From: Calditrichia bacterium
Lineage (GTDB): Bacteria; Calditrichota; Calditrichia; RBG-13-44-9
DNA length: 15,193 nucleotides
Direction: 5' to 3'
Assembly (NCBI GenBank): GCA_026991005.1
Contig: JALXCH010000422.1
Coordinates: forward strand, 1-15,193
Shown here piece by piece: positions 7,576 to 14,769 of this stretch. Position 1 is the first letter of the stretch, and each line of letters starts with the position of its first letter. Both the position numbers and the translations under genes were made by a program. Below the pieces are notes generated by a model. That model searched no databases. It saw only the letters and a program-made list of their open reading frames with translations, and had not been told where the DNA came from.

Positions 7576-9276
7576 GTGAAAATAATATCTCACAATGATT
7601 TGTGGTTATTTAGATGGCTGATGCCGAGAACATTCATTCTACTGCTGGGAATACTTCACTTGGCAGGTGCTTATTCCTCTACCAACGTCGTTTATCCCTG
7701 GCAAACAGCCACAGAAAAGAGCTTCGGGCGAAAATGCGGATTCCCGGCAGTTCTGGCTGCCGCCTCTGCACCGGAAGCTCATATCCGCCACCAGTATCAA
7801 CTCTGGAAACAAAGCCGCCTGACTGCGCAAGCGGTGTTTACTTCCCCTTCGGGGCATTTCCACATTTATTACGATACCACCGGATACCATGCCATTCCCG
7901 ATTACGACCGGGACGGCAACGGAATCCCCGATTATCTGGAATTTGTTGCTCTTTCCTTCGACCGGGCCTGGCAGGTGGAAGTGGATTCCCTGGGATTCCA
8001 GCCACCGCCCGACAGCAGCAGCAATCCCCGAAACCATTATCCCGTGTACTGCAAGGCAATCCGCGATTACGGCCAGACGGTGCTGGATTATCAGATCCCC
8101 TTTAGTAATCGGAAAGCATTTGTTACCCATGTGGAAATCAATGTGGATTTTTCATTTGTACACTACCCCGGCGTAACGGATCCCATTGTGCGAGATAGCA
8201 TGGCCATCGCCGTTACCGCCGCGCATGAATTTAACCACGCCCTGCAATCCGGCTACAATTTATGGTCCGACGCCAGCGGAAGCTGGTTCCAGGATATCTG
8301 GTTCATCGAAAGTTCCGCGGTGTACATGGAGGAAGTGGTTGCTGACGAGGTGAACGATTACTTGAATTATTTGGACGATTACTTCCGGGAGTGCCATCAT
8401 TCCATCGACGAAGATCGCTATTCCCTGGCCGATTACGGCAAAGTACCATTCGAAATCATGCTGGGGAAGATGTTTGGTCGGGATATAACCCGGCGTATCT
8501 GGGAGAAAATTGTGGAGGTAAGAGCCATTCCCGCCACGGAGAAGGTGATGGCGGAAGAAGCGACTTCCCTGCAAAACGTGTTCCCGGAACTGGCCAAATG
8601 GTTTTATTACACCGGAGATCGGGCAAGAGGAGAATATTTCCCCGATGCGGCGCTTTTCCCCTCCGTTCCTCCGGTTTCCCTGAACGATATTTCCTTCCTT
8701 TCCGACACGGTACTTACCGATTCCCTCCCGCATCTGGCTTTTCGTTATTATCAGGGTACCACACACCTGCAGGATGATGCCAATTTTATTTTACAGGCCC
8801 AATCGGCTGCGGGAACCAGCAAACTCTCTGCCCTCTACGAAAATGCACTACAGAACGAAATCACGCTACTTCCTGCCGGTGTTCCTTTTCATTATACCGA
8901 ACCGGTCAATGGAGGCAGCATGCAACTGGCAGTGGTCAATTCTACCCTCAGTGGAACCGCACGTGCCGCTTACATTGTAAAAATACAGCCCTACCAGAGC
9001 TCCACGGAGCAGGAGGTGTTTCTTTTTCCGCAGCCGGTGCACGCTTCGCAGCAACCCGGATGTGTGACCTTTCGATTCCCCGGGCAACAGGCTACCGTGC
9101 ATATTTACACCGCCAACGGAAAGCGAGTGAAACAAATCGGGCCGGTCACCGCCCCCAATCTCTGCATCTGGAAACTGGAGAACGAGGCGGGAGGGAAAGT
9201 AAAGAGTGGGGTGTATGTGTATTATCTGATTACCGAGGATCGGGAATTCCAGGGGAAAATCCTGGTTTTACCGTAA
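7576..9276 (+). CDS. Secreted zinc metalloprotease, MXAN_6640-like, with T9SS-like C-terminal domain
   Basis: From GTG 7576 this is 566 aa. An N-terminal signal peptide is evident (hydrophobic TFILLLGILHLAGA, ~19-32). DRDGNGIPDYLE (111-122) is an acidic, putatively calcium-binding loop typical of MXAN_6640-type putative metalloproteases. The zinc site is AAHEFNHALQ, with H217, E218 and H221 forming HExxH, and E245 in WFIESSA lies 24 residues after H221, the gluzincin arrangement. The last ~95 residues resemble a Por/T9SS type A sorting domain or FlgD-like Ig fold: VFLFPQPVHA, VHIYTANGKRV, then SGVYVYYLI and GKILVLP at the terminus. It is therefore likely exported by Sec and then secreted or surface-anchored. 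GTG 7576 is chosen for AAGGA at 7565-7569; ATG 7621 (551 aa, starting right at the signal core) and ATG 7507 are alternatives. Its substrate is unknown. Confidence 0.85.
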   Translation: MKIISHNDLWLFRWLMPRTFILLLGILHLAGAYSSTNVVYPWQTATEKSFGRKCGFPAVLAAASAPEAHIRHQYQLWKQSRLTAQAVFTSPSGHFHIYYDTTGYHAIPDYDRDGNGIPDYLEFVALSFDRAWQVEVDSLGFQPPPDSSSNPRNHYPVYCKAIRDYGQTVLDYQIPFSNRKAFVTHVEINVDFSFVHYPGVTDPIVRDSMAIAVTAAHEFNHALQSGYNLWSDASGSWFQDIWFIESSAVYMEEVVADEVNDYLNYLDDYFRECHHSIDEDRYSLADYGKVPFEIMLGKMFGRDITRRIWEKIVEVRAIPATEKVMAEEATSLQNVFPELAKWFYYTGDRARGEYFPDAALFPSVPPVSLNDISFLSDTVLTDSLPHLAFRYYQGTTHLQDDANFILQAQSAAGTSKLSALYENALQNEITLLPAGVPFHYTEPVNGGSMQLAVVNSTLSGTARAAYIVKIQPYQSSTEQEVFLFPQPVHASQQPGCVTFRFPGQQATVHIYTANGKRVKQIGPVTAPNLCIWKLENEAGGKVKSGVYVYYLITEDREFQGKILVLP

Positions 9277-9293
9277 CCAATCGTAAAACCGAA

Positions 9294-9307
9294 TATCACC
9301 GGTGATA
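9294..9307. promoter_or_regulatory. Perfect 14-bp palindrome upstream of the PTS genes
   Basis: TATCACCGGTGATA is perfectly self-complementary and lies 59 bp upstream of the EIIC start, 18 bp after the protease stop. There is no loop and no T-run, so it fits a dimeric regulator site better than a terminator. The regulator is unknown. Confidence 0.4.
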
Positions 9308-9365
9308 AAACGCCGGTACATATTAACAGCAAGATTATTTCGTCCCGGAAAAGTCGGGTAAAGAT

Positions 9366-10010
9366 ATGGATATTGTACCACTGGCAGCCATCATTAGTTT
9401 TCTGGCGCTGGATACAACGGCGGCATTTCAGATGCTCATCTCCAGCCCATTGTTTACCGGGCCATTGCTGGGGTACCTGTTAGGGGATCCCATGCTGGGA
9501 TTCGAAATGGGCTTTCTTTTCCAGCTTCTCTGGTTGGGGAAAATCCCGGTGGGTGCTACTTTTGTACCGGAAGGCAACGTGGCTTCCATGATTGGCACCA
9601 CCATCGTTTTACTCAATCGTCAACTGGGGTTACCGCACACGGTGCTCACCCTGGCGTTTATCGAAGGTGTCCTCATCAGCTACCTGGGAGCGCTGGTTAC
9701 GGTATTCTATCGCAAAATTAACGGCAGGATGCTGCAACTGGCGATATCGCAAATTCAGAAGCGCCATTTTCGCTGGGTGATTTTCGTGGAAGTTTTGAGC
9801 ATGGTACTATATGGAGTGATGTTTTTCGCCTTTACTCTGAGCGTACTTTATTTAAATGCGCGCTTTCTTCCCTCTCTGATTCGTCTAATAGGAGGGTTGT
9901 TCGAACACCAGCTCATTGTGGCGAAACCGGCTATTCTGGGAATTGGAATTGCTTTTGTTTTACCGTTATTAAAAGAAGCATGGGCAGTGGTGCGAAAGGG
10001 GTGGCGATGA
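9366..10010 (+). CDS. PTS mannose/sorbose-family EIIC component
   Basis: A 214-aa, strongly hydrophobic protein with about six to seven membrane segments. The family block GDPMLGFEMGFLFQLLWLG is followed by the GATFVPEGNVASMIGT motif, where EII-Man/Sor IIC proteins carry a conserved Pro-acidic pair before an (A/S)-x-x-G-T stretch. It would form the sugar-translocating channel together with EIID in the inner membrane. Family members are usually ~240-270 aa, so this one is short. It precedes EIID with a 4-bp ATGA overlap, meaning coupled translation. No EIIA or EIIB gene is adjacent, so transported sugar and phosphoryl donor cannot be read here; they may lie elsewhere, or the complex may act in sensing. 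The ribosome-binding sequence is weak (gggtaaag). Confidence 0.9.
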   Translation: MDIVPLAAIISFLALDTTAAFQMLISSPLFTGPLLGYLLGDPMLGFEMGFLFQLLWLGKIPVGATFVPEGNVASMIGTTIVLLNRQLGLPHTVLTLAFIEGVLISYLGALVTVFYRKINGRMLQLAISQIQKRHFRWVIFVEVLSMVLYGVMFFAFTLSVLYLNARFLPSLIRLIGGLFEHQLIVAKPAILGIGIAFVLPLLKEAWAVVRKGWR

Positions 10011-10792
10011 TGGGGAACGAACACATTCCGCGGAAACGCATCACTCGCTGGGATTTGTTTAAAGTGTTCATTGCCAGCTTTTTCATGCAATCCGTCTGGA
10101 ATTTTCGCAGTCTCATCAGTGTGGGCTTCAGCGCCTGCTTATTCCCGGTACTGAATAAACTGTACCAGACGCCGGAGGAGAAGAAAGAATTTCTTCTGCG
10201 GCATCTTCGGTTTTTCAATGCCCATCCTTACCTGGCTTCCTTTGCGCTGGGGGTAGCCATTCGCATGGAAGAGATTCATGTCGAAGAGAACGCCGAAAAT
10301 CTGGAGATGTTGGATCGCATCAAAGAAATGCTTATCGGTCCTCTGGGCGCCATTGGCGATAAACTCTTCTGGGCGACGATTAAGCCCGCCACACTCATTG
10401 CCGGAATGGTGCTGGTGCTGGCGGCTCCGGACCAGGCTTTGCGCTGGATTTCCCTGGCAGTTGTCTTCCTCCTGTACAATATTCCTCATTTTTACTTCCG
10501 TTATCGGGGAATTGTGGAAGGGTACGAGCATCCGCTGGAAATTTATCGATTTGTCAATCAACAACGGTTTCAGCGGTTGCAGTTTGGTTATGCCGTGCTA
10601 TTTATTGTCTCCCTTCTGGCGCTGTCCCTGCTCTTTGCCATCCATATTTACCAGTGGCATTACGGCTTAACGGTGGTTTTCTTCCTTTCTCTGGTGTACG
10701 CTTATGTTATGCGCAAAATTACGGATAATTTTTATCTGGTAAGCCTGGGAACTTTTATTTTTTTTCTTACCGTGGGAATTCTATTTTATTAA
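10007..10792 (+). CDS. PTS mannose/sorbose-family EIID component
   Basis: A 261-aa protein with the EIID signature order: ASFFMQSVWNF (~22-32), FPVLNKLY, LRHLRFFNAHPYLASFALG with a following MEE (residues ~64-90), and LIGPLGAIGDKLFWATIKP (~109-127), the conserved GP-x-x-x-IGD region. Three to four C-terminal hydrophobic stretches anchor it. EIID partners EIIC in the mannose-type permease and is unique to this PTS class. ATG 10007 overlaps the EIIC stop codon (ATGA) and follows an AAAGGGG purine stretch, so it is preferred over ATG 9980; ATG 10010 is equally near. A 210-bp gap follows before HPr. Confidence 0.92.
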   Translation: MMGNEHIPRKRITRWDLFKVFIASFFMQSVWNFRSLISVGFSACLFPVLNKLYQTPEEKKEFLLRHLRFFNAHPYLASFALGVAIRMEEIHVEENAENLEMLDRIKEMLIGPLGAIGDKLFWATIKPATLIAGMVLVLAAPDQALRWISLAVVFLLYNIPHFYFRYRGIVEGYEHPLEIYRFVNQQRFQRLQFGYAVLFIVSLLALSLLFAIHIYQWHYGLTVVFFLSLVYAYVMRKITDNFYLVSLGTFIFFLTVGILFY

Positions 10793-11002
10793 ATTTGTTT
10801 CTATGATTTCCGGAGAGGGTTGGTAGAATAAAATTAAAGTGTTTTAAGGAAAGAAACATACCGGAGTAAGGGAGTACCGAGTACTTCTTTAAAAAAGGCG
10901 GAAGAGAAAAATTCCCCCTTGGGAGTAAAAGAAAGGCAGGAAATTTGAGGTGGTGGAAAGGTCTTTCTCCGCCCAATAATGCAAAATTGCAAATTATCCG
11001 CG

Positions 11003-11269
11003 ATGATTAAAAAAGAATTTAAAATAACCAACAAAACCGGTTTACATGCGCGACCGGCGGCCATGTTGATTAAGACCACCGGTAAGTTTAAATCCGATGT
11101 GCGGATTTCCAAGGACGGGTATGAGGTGAACGGCAAAAGCATTATGGGAGTAATGACGCTGGCTGCCGAACCGGGAAGCGTTATTCAGGTAACTGTCGAA
11201 GGTGAAGACGAACAGGAAGCGATGAAAGCCATTGAGGAGCTTATTAAAAACAATTTTTACGAAGATTAA
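11003..11269 (+). CDS. ptsH: Phosphocarrier protein HPr
   Basis: An 88-aa protein, the usual HPr size. With ATG 11003 as start, TGLHARPAA places the phospho-accepting histidine at His15 and NGKSIMGVM places serine at Ser46, exactly the canonical numbering; an in-frame ATG at 10979 would add eight atypical residues. HPr accepts phosphate from enzyme I at His15 and passes it to EIIA. The Ser46 context (KSIMGVM) matches the target of HPr kinase/phosphorylase, so regulatory Ser phosphorylation is plausible. It lies 210 bp after EIID with no strong Shine-Dalgarno. Enzyme I, EIIA, EIIB and hprK are not in the window. Two GATTAATC palindromes (11264-11271, 11288-11295) flank its stop codon. Confidence 0.95.
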   Translation: MIKKEFKITNKTGLHARPAAMLIKTTGKFKSDVRISKDGYEVNGKSIMGVMTLAAEPGSVIQVTVEGEDEQEAMKAIEELIKNNFYED

Positions 11270-11417
11270 TCCTTCCCTCCTCTGTTTGATTAATCAACAT
11301 TCCATGAGTGAAATGTGGTGAAGTTCGACACCTGCGATTTAAAAGATTTTCACTTCCTTTTAAAAATTCCATAAAAAATAATAACTTATGAAATTGATTT
11401 CCTTTCGAAAATTCGGC

Positions 11418-11431
11418 ATTGCATTTGCAAT
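11418..11431. promoter_or_regulatory. 14-bp dyad upstream of the signalling cassette
   Basis: ATTGCA and TGCAAT form an inverted repeat around TT, 70 bp upstream of the 74-aa gene, in a 231-bp AT-rich gap (11270-11500). It could be an operator for the cassette. No convincing -35/-10 pair was recognised, so this is tentative. Confidence 0.25.
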
Positions 11432-11500
11432 TCTAATGATAAGGGATTAAGGAATTGGAAAGTAGACCTAAACAGGGACGTTTAACTACAGGGAAGTTGC

Positions 11501-11725
11501 ATGGAAGGAATTTATGGAGGAATTTCAAATTCTAATAAGAAAGAATCGCAAAACTCCAATCAATATGAGGAAATGATCTCGTTTCTGCGAAGCCGTTTAA
11601 ACATCATTGGTGCTTCGGTCTATCTTATCCAGGCCAAACTGGCCGAAGATGAGAAAGATGTGGGAAAATATTTCCGCAAAATTAACGAAGAGATTGAATC
11701 GATCCGCAAAATGCTCAATCAATAA
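11501..11725 (+). CDS. Small DHp-like protein lacking the phosphorylatable histidine
   Basis: A 74-aa soluble protein with a polar, Asn/Ser-rich N-terminus (1-22) and two predicted helices. Residues 26-72 (ISFLRSRLNIIGASVYLIQ, then KYFRKINEEIESIRKML) follow the two-helix pattern of a histidine-kinase DHp (HisKA) domain. Aligning LNII with the classic H-E-x-R-x-P-L box puts Ser27 where the histidine should be, Phe28 for the Glu and Arg32 for the Pro, while Arg30 and Leu33 are kept. It therefore cannot accept phosphate in the usual way. It ends 17 bp before the hybrid kinase gene, so the two are surely co-transcribed. A dimerisation partner, inhibitor or scaffold for that kinase is inferred; no family was recognised. 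AGGGA at 11490-11494 supports ATG 11501. That it is a real gene is likely; the DHp resemblance is judged by eye. Confidence 0.7.
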   Translation: MEGIYGGISNSNKKESQNSNQYEEMISFLRSRLNIIGASVYLIQAKLAEDEKDVGKYFRKINEEIESIRKMLNQ

Positions 11726-11742
11726 AATCATGGAACAGAGGG

Positions 11743-12936
11743 ATGAACCGCAACGAGATTAGAATTCTAATTGTGGAAGATGAAGAAATTATTCGCATGA
11801 TGTTTCGCCAGTCCTTCGAGAGCTGGGGCTACCAGGTGGATTGTGCCGAGAATGGGAAAGAAGCGCTGGAGAAATGCCAGAAAGACGAATTTCATATTGT
11901 GGTGACCGATTTAAATATGCCGGTAATGGATGGGATGGAATTGCTCAAAAAAATAAAATCCCGCTGGCCCTACATCGAGGTCATTGTGATTACCGGATTT
12001 GCCACCATTGAATCGGCCATTGAGGCAATGAAGTTAGGTGCTCACGATTTTATACTAAAACCGGTGAATTTTGAACATGTGCAGTTTACCATCAATAAAT
12101 GTTACCAGCGGATTCGCGCCCAGGCGGAAAACACGGAATTGCGGGAATTAAACCGACAGCTTTCCCTGTTGAACGAAATGAAAGATAAATTCATTTACAT
12201 CACCAACCACGAAATCCGCACTCCCTTAACTATTTTCAAAGGATATCTGGAGATTCTGGATAGTATGTTGCAGGATGCCGACCCGGAATTGCGCGAAATT
12301 CTGGAAGTGCTTCAGAGTACTGCCGATGAACTGAATGAAATTGTGGACAAGATGCAGGAACTGGAAGCCCTGGAAAAGGCTCAAAATAGTAAGAAAGAAG
12401 AAATCGTGGATTTAAAAAAGCTCATTTCCCGGGTTTATAAAGAAATGGTAAAATTGTTTAATTCCCGTAACATTGTACTGAAGGTGTACATCGATAAAAA
12501 TCCGCTACTTTTTAAAGGTGACTACCGGCAACTACTTCTGGTGTTTCGGGAATTGCTCCAGAATGCCCTGAAATTTACCCCTGATGGAGGGAAAGTCATT
12601 GCCCGTCTGGAATTAAAAAATAACGAGATTTTTTATTCTGTGAAGGATAATGGCGTGGGAATTCCCTTCGACAAACAAAACATGATTTTCGAGAAATTTT
12701 ATGAAATCCAGGATGTCATTAATCATCGAACCTCTAAACAGGATTTTATGGGTGGGGGTATGGGAATTGGATTAACTCTGGTAAAAGAAATTGTTGAATC
12801 CATGAGGGGGAAAGTTTTACTGGATAGTGAACCAGGGAAGGGATCAACTTTTACGGTAGTCCTTCCAATTATGGAAATTAAACCGAAAGGAGCCCGTGAT
12901 GTTTCTACTTCGCAGTCTTACTCATTCCATGAGTAA
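11743..12936 (+). CDS. Hybrid response regulator-histidine kinase (REC-HisKA-HATPase)
   Basis: A 397-aa cytosolic protein. The N-terminal receiver (1-~120) has acidic pair E12/D13, phospho-acceptor D56 in VVTDLNMPVMDG, T84 and K106 in KPVNF. A coiled segment (~120-145) leads to the DHp with H156 in NHEIRTPL. The ATPase domain shows N-box LLQNALKF (N274), DNGVGIP (302-308), an F-box (IFEKFYE) and GGGMGIGL (337-344). All catalytic residues are present, so it should autophosphorylate. There is no membrane segment, PAS or GAF domain and no DNA-binding output. The receiver-first order means a partner kinase could phosphorylate D56 and control the kinase half, or H156 could signal to D56. It lies between the 74-aa DHp-like gene and a zinc-ribbon gene that overlaps its last 38 bp. 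Targets are unknown. Confidence 0.93.
   Translation: MNRNEIRILIVEDEEIIRMMFRQSFESWGYQVDCAENGKEALEKCQKDEFHIVVTDLNMPVMDGMELLKKIKSRWPYIEVIVITGFATIESAIEAMKLGAHDFILKPVNFEHVQFTINKCYQRIRAQAENTELRELNRQLSLLNEMKDKFIYITNHEIRTPLTIFKGYLEILDSMLQDADPELREILEVLQSTADELNEIVDKMQELEALEKAQNSKKEEIVDLKKLISRVYKEMVKLFNSRNIVLKVYIDKNPLLFKGDYRQLLLVFRELLQNALKFTPDGGKVIARLELKNNEIFYSVKDNGVGIPFDKQNMIFEKFYEIQDVINHRTSKQDFMGGGMGIGLTLVKEIVESMRGKVLLDSEPGKGSTFTVVLPIMEIKPKGARDVSTSQSYSFHE
12886..12892 (+). promoter_or_regulatory. Shine-Dalgarno of the zinc-ribbon gene, inside the kinase gene
   Basis: AAAGGAG lies six bases before ATG 12899 and within the kinase coding sequence. It decides the start of the next gene against GTG 12896 and ATG 12929, and implies coupled expression with the kinase. 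Confidence 0.7.
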
Positions 12937-13204
12937 ATACGAAAGAAACTACGGAGAATTTACCTGTCCGGTATGTCATCGCAGCTTTGTGCAATTGTTA
13001 CCACCCGGAAGTGTGGAAATAAAACCGCACCATTGGCTGAAAGTAGAGAATATGCCTCCGGAATTCCGCTATGTCTGCTCCCGTTGCCACCGCCCTTTGC
13101 GACTTACCCGCATTTTTAACGGAAGGGGAGAAGAAGTGTGTTCTTACCCCGAACGTCATCGGCAGCGATTGTACCCGTACCACCTACCGGATTTCGATAT
13201 TTGA
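12899..13204 (+). CDS. Small zinc-ribbon protein of unknown function
   Basis: A 101-aa protein with two zinc knuckles, CPVC (C23/C26) and CSRC (C60/C63), 33 residues apart, forming a probable four-cysteine zinc ribbon. Each second knuckle cysteine is followed by His-Arg (CHR), and there is a further C81. The C-terminal third is basic and aromatic (RHRQRLYPYHLPDF). It starts inside the kinase gene, overlapping 38 bp, with the strong Shine-Dalgarno at 12886-12892, so it belongs to the kinase operon. Zinc ribbons of this sort bind nucleic acid or protein, but no family was recognised. Given that the kinase has no output domain, it could be an effector or adaptor, or merely a linked gene. Alternative start ATG 12929 would give 91 aa beginning MSKYERN. 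Confidence 0.78.
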   Translation: MFLLRSLTHSMSKYERNYGEFTCPVCHRSFVQLLPPGSVEIKPHHWLKVENMPPEFRYVCSRCHRPLRLTRIFNGRGEEVCSYPERHRQRLYPYHLPDFDI

Positions 13205-13226
13205 TGCGGTGCCCCGGATACCAGAA

Positions 13227-13252
13227 GGTCTTTTCTAAGTAACCGGAAGACC
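13227..13252 (+). other. Inverted repeat downstream of the kinase operon
   Basis: GGTCTT (13227-13232) pairs with AAGACC (13247-13252) across a 14-nt loop, 23 bp after the zinc-ribbon stop. No T-run follows, so it is not a textbook Rho-independent terminator; it may help end or stabilise the upstream mRNA. Confidence 0.4.
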
Positions 13253-13259
13253 CGTTTCC

Positions 13260-13297
13260 CCGGGTGTTCGAGTTCATACCCGGTAAATAGAACACCC
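13260..13297 (+). other. Two mutually exclusive hairpins in the 3' flank of the kinase operon
   Basis: GGGTGTTC (13262-13269) is perfectly complementary to GAACACCC (13290-13297), loop 20 nt. The overlapping CCGGGT (13260-13265) is perfectly complementary to ACCCGG (13278-13283), loop 12 nt. The two stems share bases 13262-13265, so only one can form at a time. Neither is followed by a T-run. They lie upstream of the nfeD-type promoter and so probably belong to the 3' untranslated region of the kinase operon. Confidence 0.5.
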
Positions 13298-13421
13298 TCG
13301 CACCAGCCTGCGCTTCTCTTCAGGGGCATCATCAAACGTTTACCAAGAATTCAATTTCCTGCCACCAAAAGTCCTTTTTCCTGTTTACAAAATTTCTCCC
13401 ACTGCATCTCCACTTTATTAC

Positions 13422-13450
13422 TTGACATTGCAGGCGGATTATGTTAAAAT
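13422..13450 (+). promoter_or_regulatory. Sigma70-type promoter of the NfeD-stomatin operon
   Basis: A perfect TTGACA (-35, 13422-13427) is followed after 17 nt by TAAAAT (-10, 13445-13450), which matches consensus at 5 of 6. The start of transcription would be near 13457, leaving a leader of about 20 nt before ATG 13478. This is the best promoter in the window. Confidence 0.75.
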
Positions 13451-13477
13451 ATTCACGGTATTAAAAAATATGAACTT

Positions 13478-14758
13478 ATGCGTAAAATATTCCTGCTTTT
13501 TATTATTTTCGTAAGTACGCTCTGGGCCCAGGAGCAGCCCAGAGTTTATTTGCTGACGCTGAACGGGGTGGTCAATCCGGTAGCCTCTGATTTTATTCAC
13601 CACGGGATTGAGGTAGCTACGCGGGAGGGGGCAGAATGCCTCATTATCCAGATGGACACTCCCGGCGGTTTAATGAAATCCATGCGCCAGATTGTGAAGG
13701 ATATTCTGGCCTCACCGGTACCGATAGTGGTTTATGTGGCTCCTTCCGGTTCCCGGGCCGGGTCAGCGGGGGTATTTATTACCTATGCTGCTCACATTGC
13801 AGCCATGGCACCGGGTACTAACATCGGAGCAGCGCATCCCGTGAATATGGGAATCGGTAAAGATTCCACCCAGCAAACTATGATGGAAAAGGTTACTAAC
13901 GATGCCGTGGCTTATATTCGCAGCATCGCCGAAAAGCGCCATCGCAATGCAGATTGGGCCGAGAAAGCGGTGCGCGAAAGTGCTTCTATTCCTGCCCGGG
14001 AAGCGCTGAAGCTGCACGTGGTGGATGTGCTTGCCGATAATGTGGACAGCCTGCTTGCCTGGATGGATGGAAAGGAAGTGGAAGTGCTAACGGGCAAAAA
14101 AACTTTGCACACGCAAAATGCCAAAATTGTCCCCATGGAAATGTCCTGGCGCCTCAAGATTCTGAACGTCATCAGCGATCCCAACATCGCCTATATTCTG
14201 CTGCTTATCGGAATTTACGGCATCTTTTTCGAACTGTACAATCCCGGTACAATTTTACCGGGTGTAGTGGGCGGCATCAGTCTTATTCTGGCATTTTATG
14301 CCCTGCACACCCTGCCGGTGAATTACGCCGGGCTATTACTCATCCTTTTCTCCATTATTCTCTTCATTGCCGAAATTAAAATACCCAGCTACGGATTATT
14401 AACAGTAGGAGGAATAGTGTCGCTAACACTGGGTTCTTTAATGTTGTTTGATTCTTCGGTGCCTTTTATTCAGGTATCCTGGAAAGTGATTCTTTTTGCA
14501 GTGATTTTGACCACGCTCTTCTTTCTGTTTGCGGTGGGAATGGGCGTTCGTGCTCAGCGCCGAAAGGCGGTCACCGGCTCGGAGGGGCTAATTGGCGAAG
14601 AAGGCGAGGCGGTAGAAGCGTTTCGGAAGGGTGAGGGCCAGATAATGGTGCATGGTGAAATCTGGAAAGCACAGAGTGAAGAGAAAATTCTAAAAGGCGA
14701 TAAGGTTGTAGTCACCGAAGTGAAGGGGCTGAAACTTATCGTCAAAAAAGTAACATAG
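13478..14758 (+). CDS. NfeD-family membrane-bound serine protease (ClpP-class, long form)
   Basis: A 426-aa protein of the long NfeD type. A signal peptide (1-~17, [14 protein letters not shown]) leads into a ClpP-like periplasmic domain: [11 protein letters not shown] (55-65), the catalytic Ser96 in [15 protein letters not shown] (118-122 region) and Lys138 in MMEKVTNDA. This Ser/Lys dyad spacing matches the archaeal PH1510 protease (Ser97/Lys138). Hydrophobic segments at ~235-350 form the multi-pass membrane part ([15 protein letters not shown] is a family block). A C-terminal soluble domain of OB-fold type (~365-426) includes [10 protein letters not shown]. It is thought to cleave stomatin-family proteins and take part in membrane quality control; the stomatin gene begins 11 bp later. 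The first ATG after the consensus promoter was chosen; no Shine-Dalgarno is seen. Confidence 0.95.
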   Translation: MRKIFLLFIIFVSTLWAQEQPRVYLLTLNGVVNPVASDFIHHGIEVATREGAECLIIQMDTPGGLMKSMRQIVKDILASPVPIVVYVAPSGSRAGSAGVFITYAAHIAAMAPGTNIGAAHPVNMGIGKDSTQQTMMEKVTNDAVAYIRSIAEKRHRNADWAEKAVRESASIPAREALKLHVVDVLADNVDSLLAWMDGKEVEVLTGKKTLHTQNAKIVPMEMSWRLKILNVISDPNIAYILLLIGIYGIFFELYNPGTILPGVVGGISLILAFYALHTLPVNYAGLLLILFSIILFIAEIKIPSYGLLTVGGIVSLTLGSLMLFDSSVPFIQVSWKVILFAVILTTLFFLFAVGMGVRAQRRKAVTGSEGLIGEEGEAVEAFRKGEGQIMVHGEIWKAQSEEKILKGDKVVVTEVKGLKLIVKKVT

Positions 14759-14762
14759 GAGG
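14757..14762 (+). promoter_or_regulatory. Strong Shine-Dalgarno of the stomatin gene
   Basis: AGGAGG overlaps the NfeD stop codon (TAG 14756-14758) and stands seven bases before ATG 14770, fixing that start and indicating coupled translation. Confidence 0.8.
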
Positions 14763-14769
14763 AAGAACA

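Noticed and set aside
7614..8130. 163-codon ORFs on both strands
   Set aside because: Both overlap the metalloprotease, whose frame has a signal peptide, zinc site and C-terminal domain.
8260..8777. 168-codon minus and 128-codon plus ORFs
   Set aside because: Shadows of the metalloprotease frame with no domain content.
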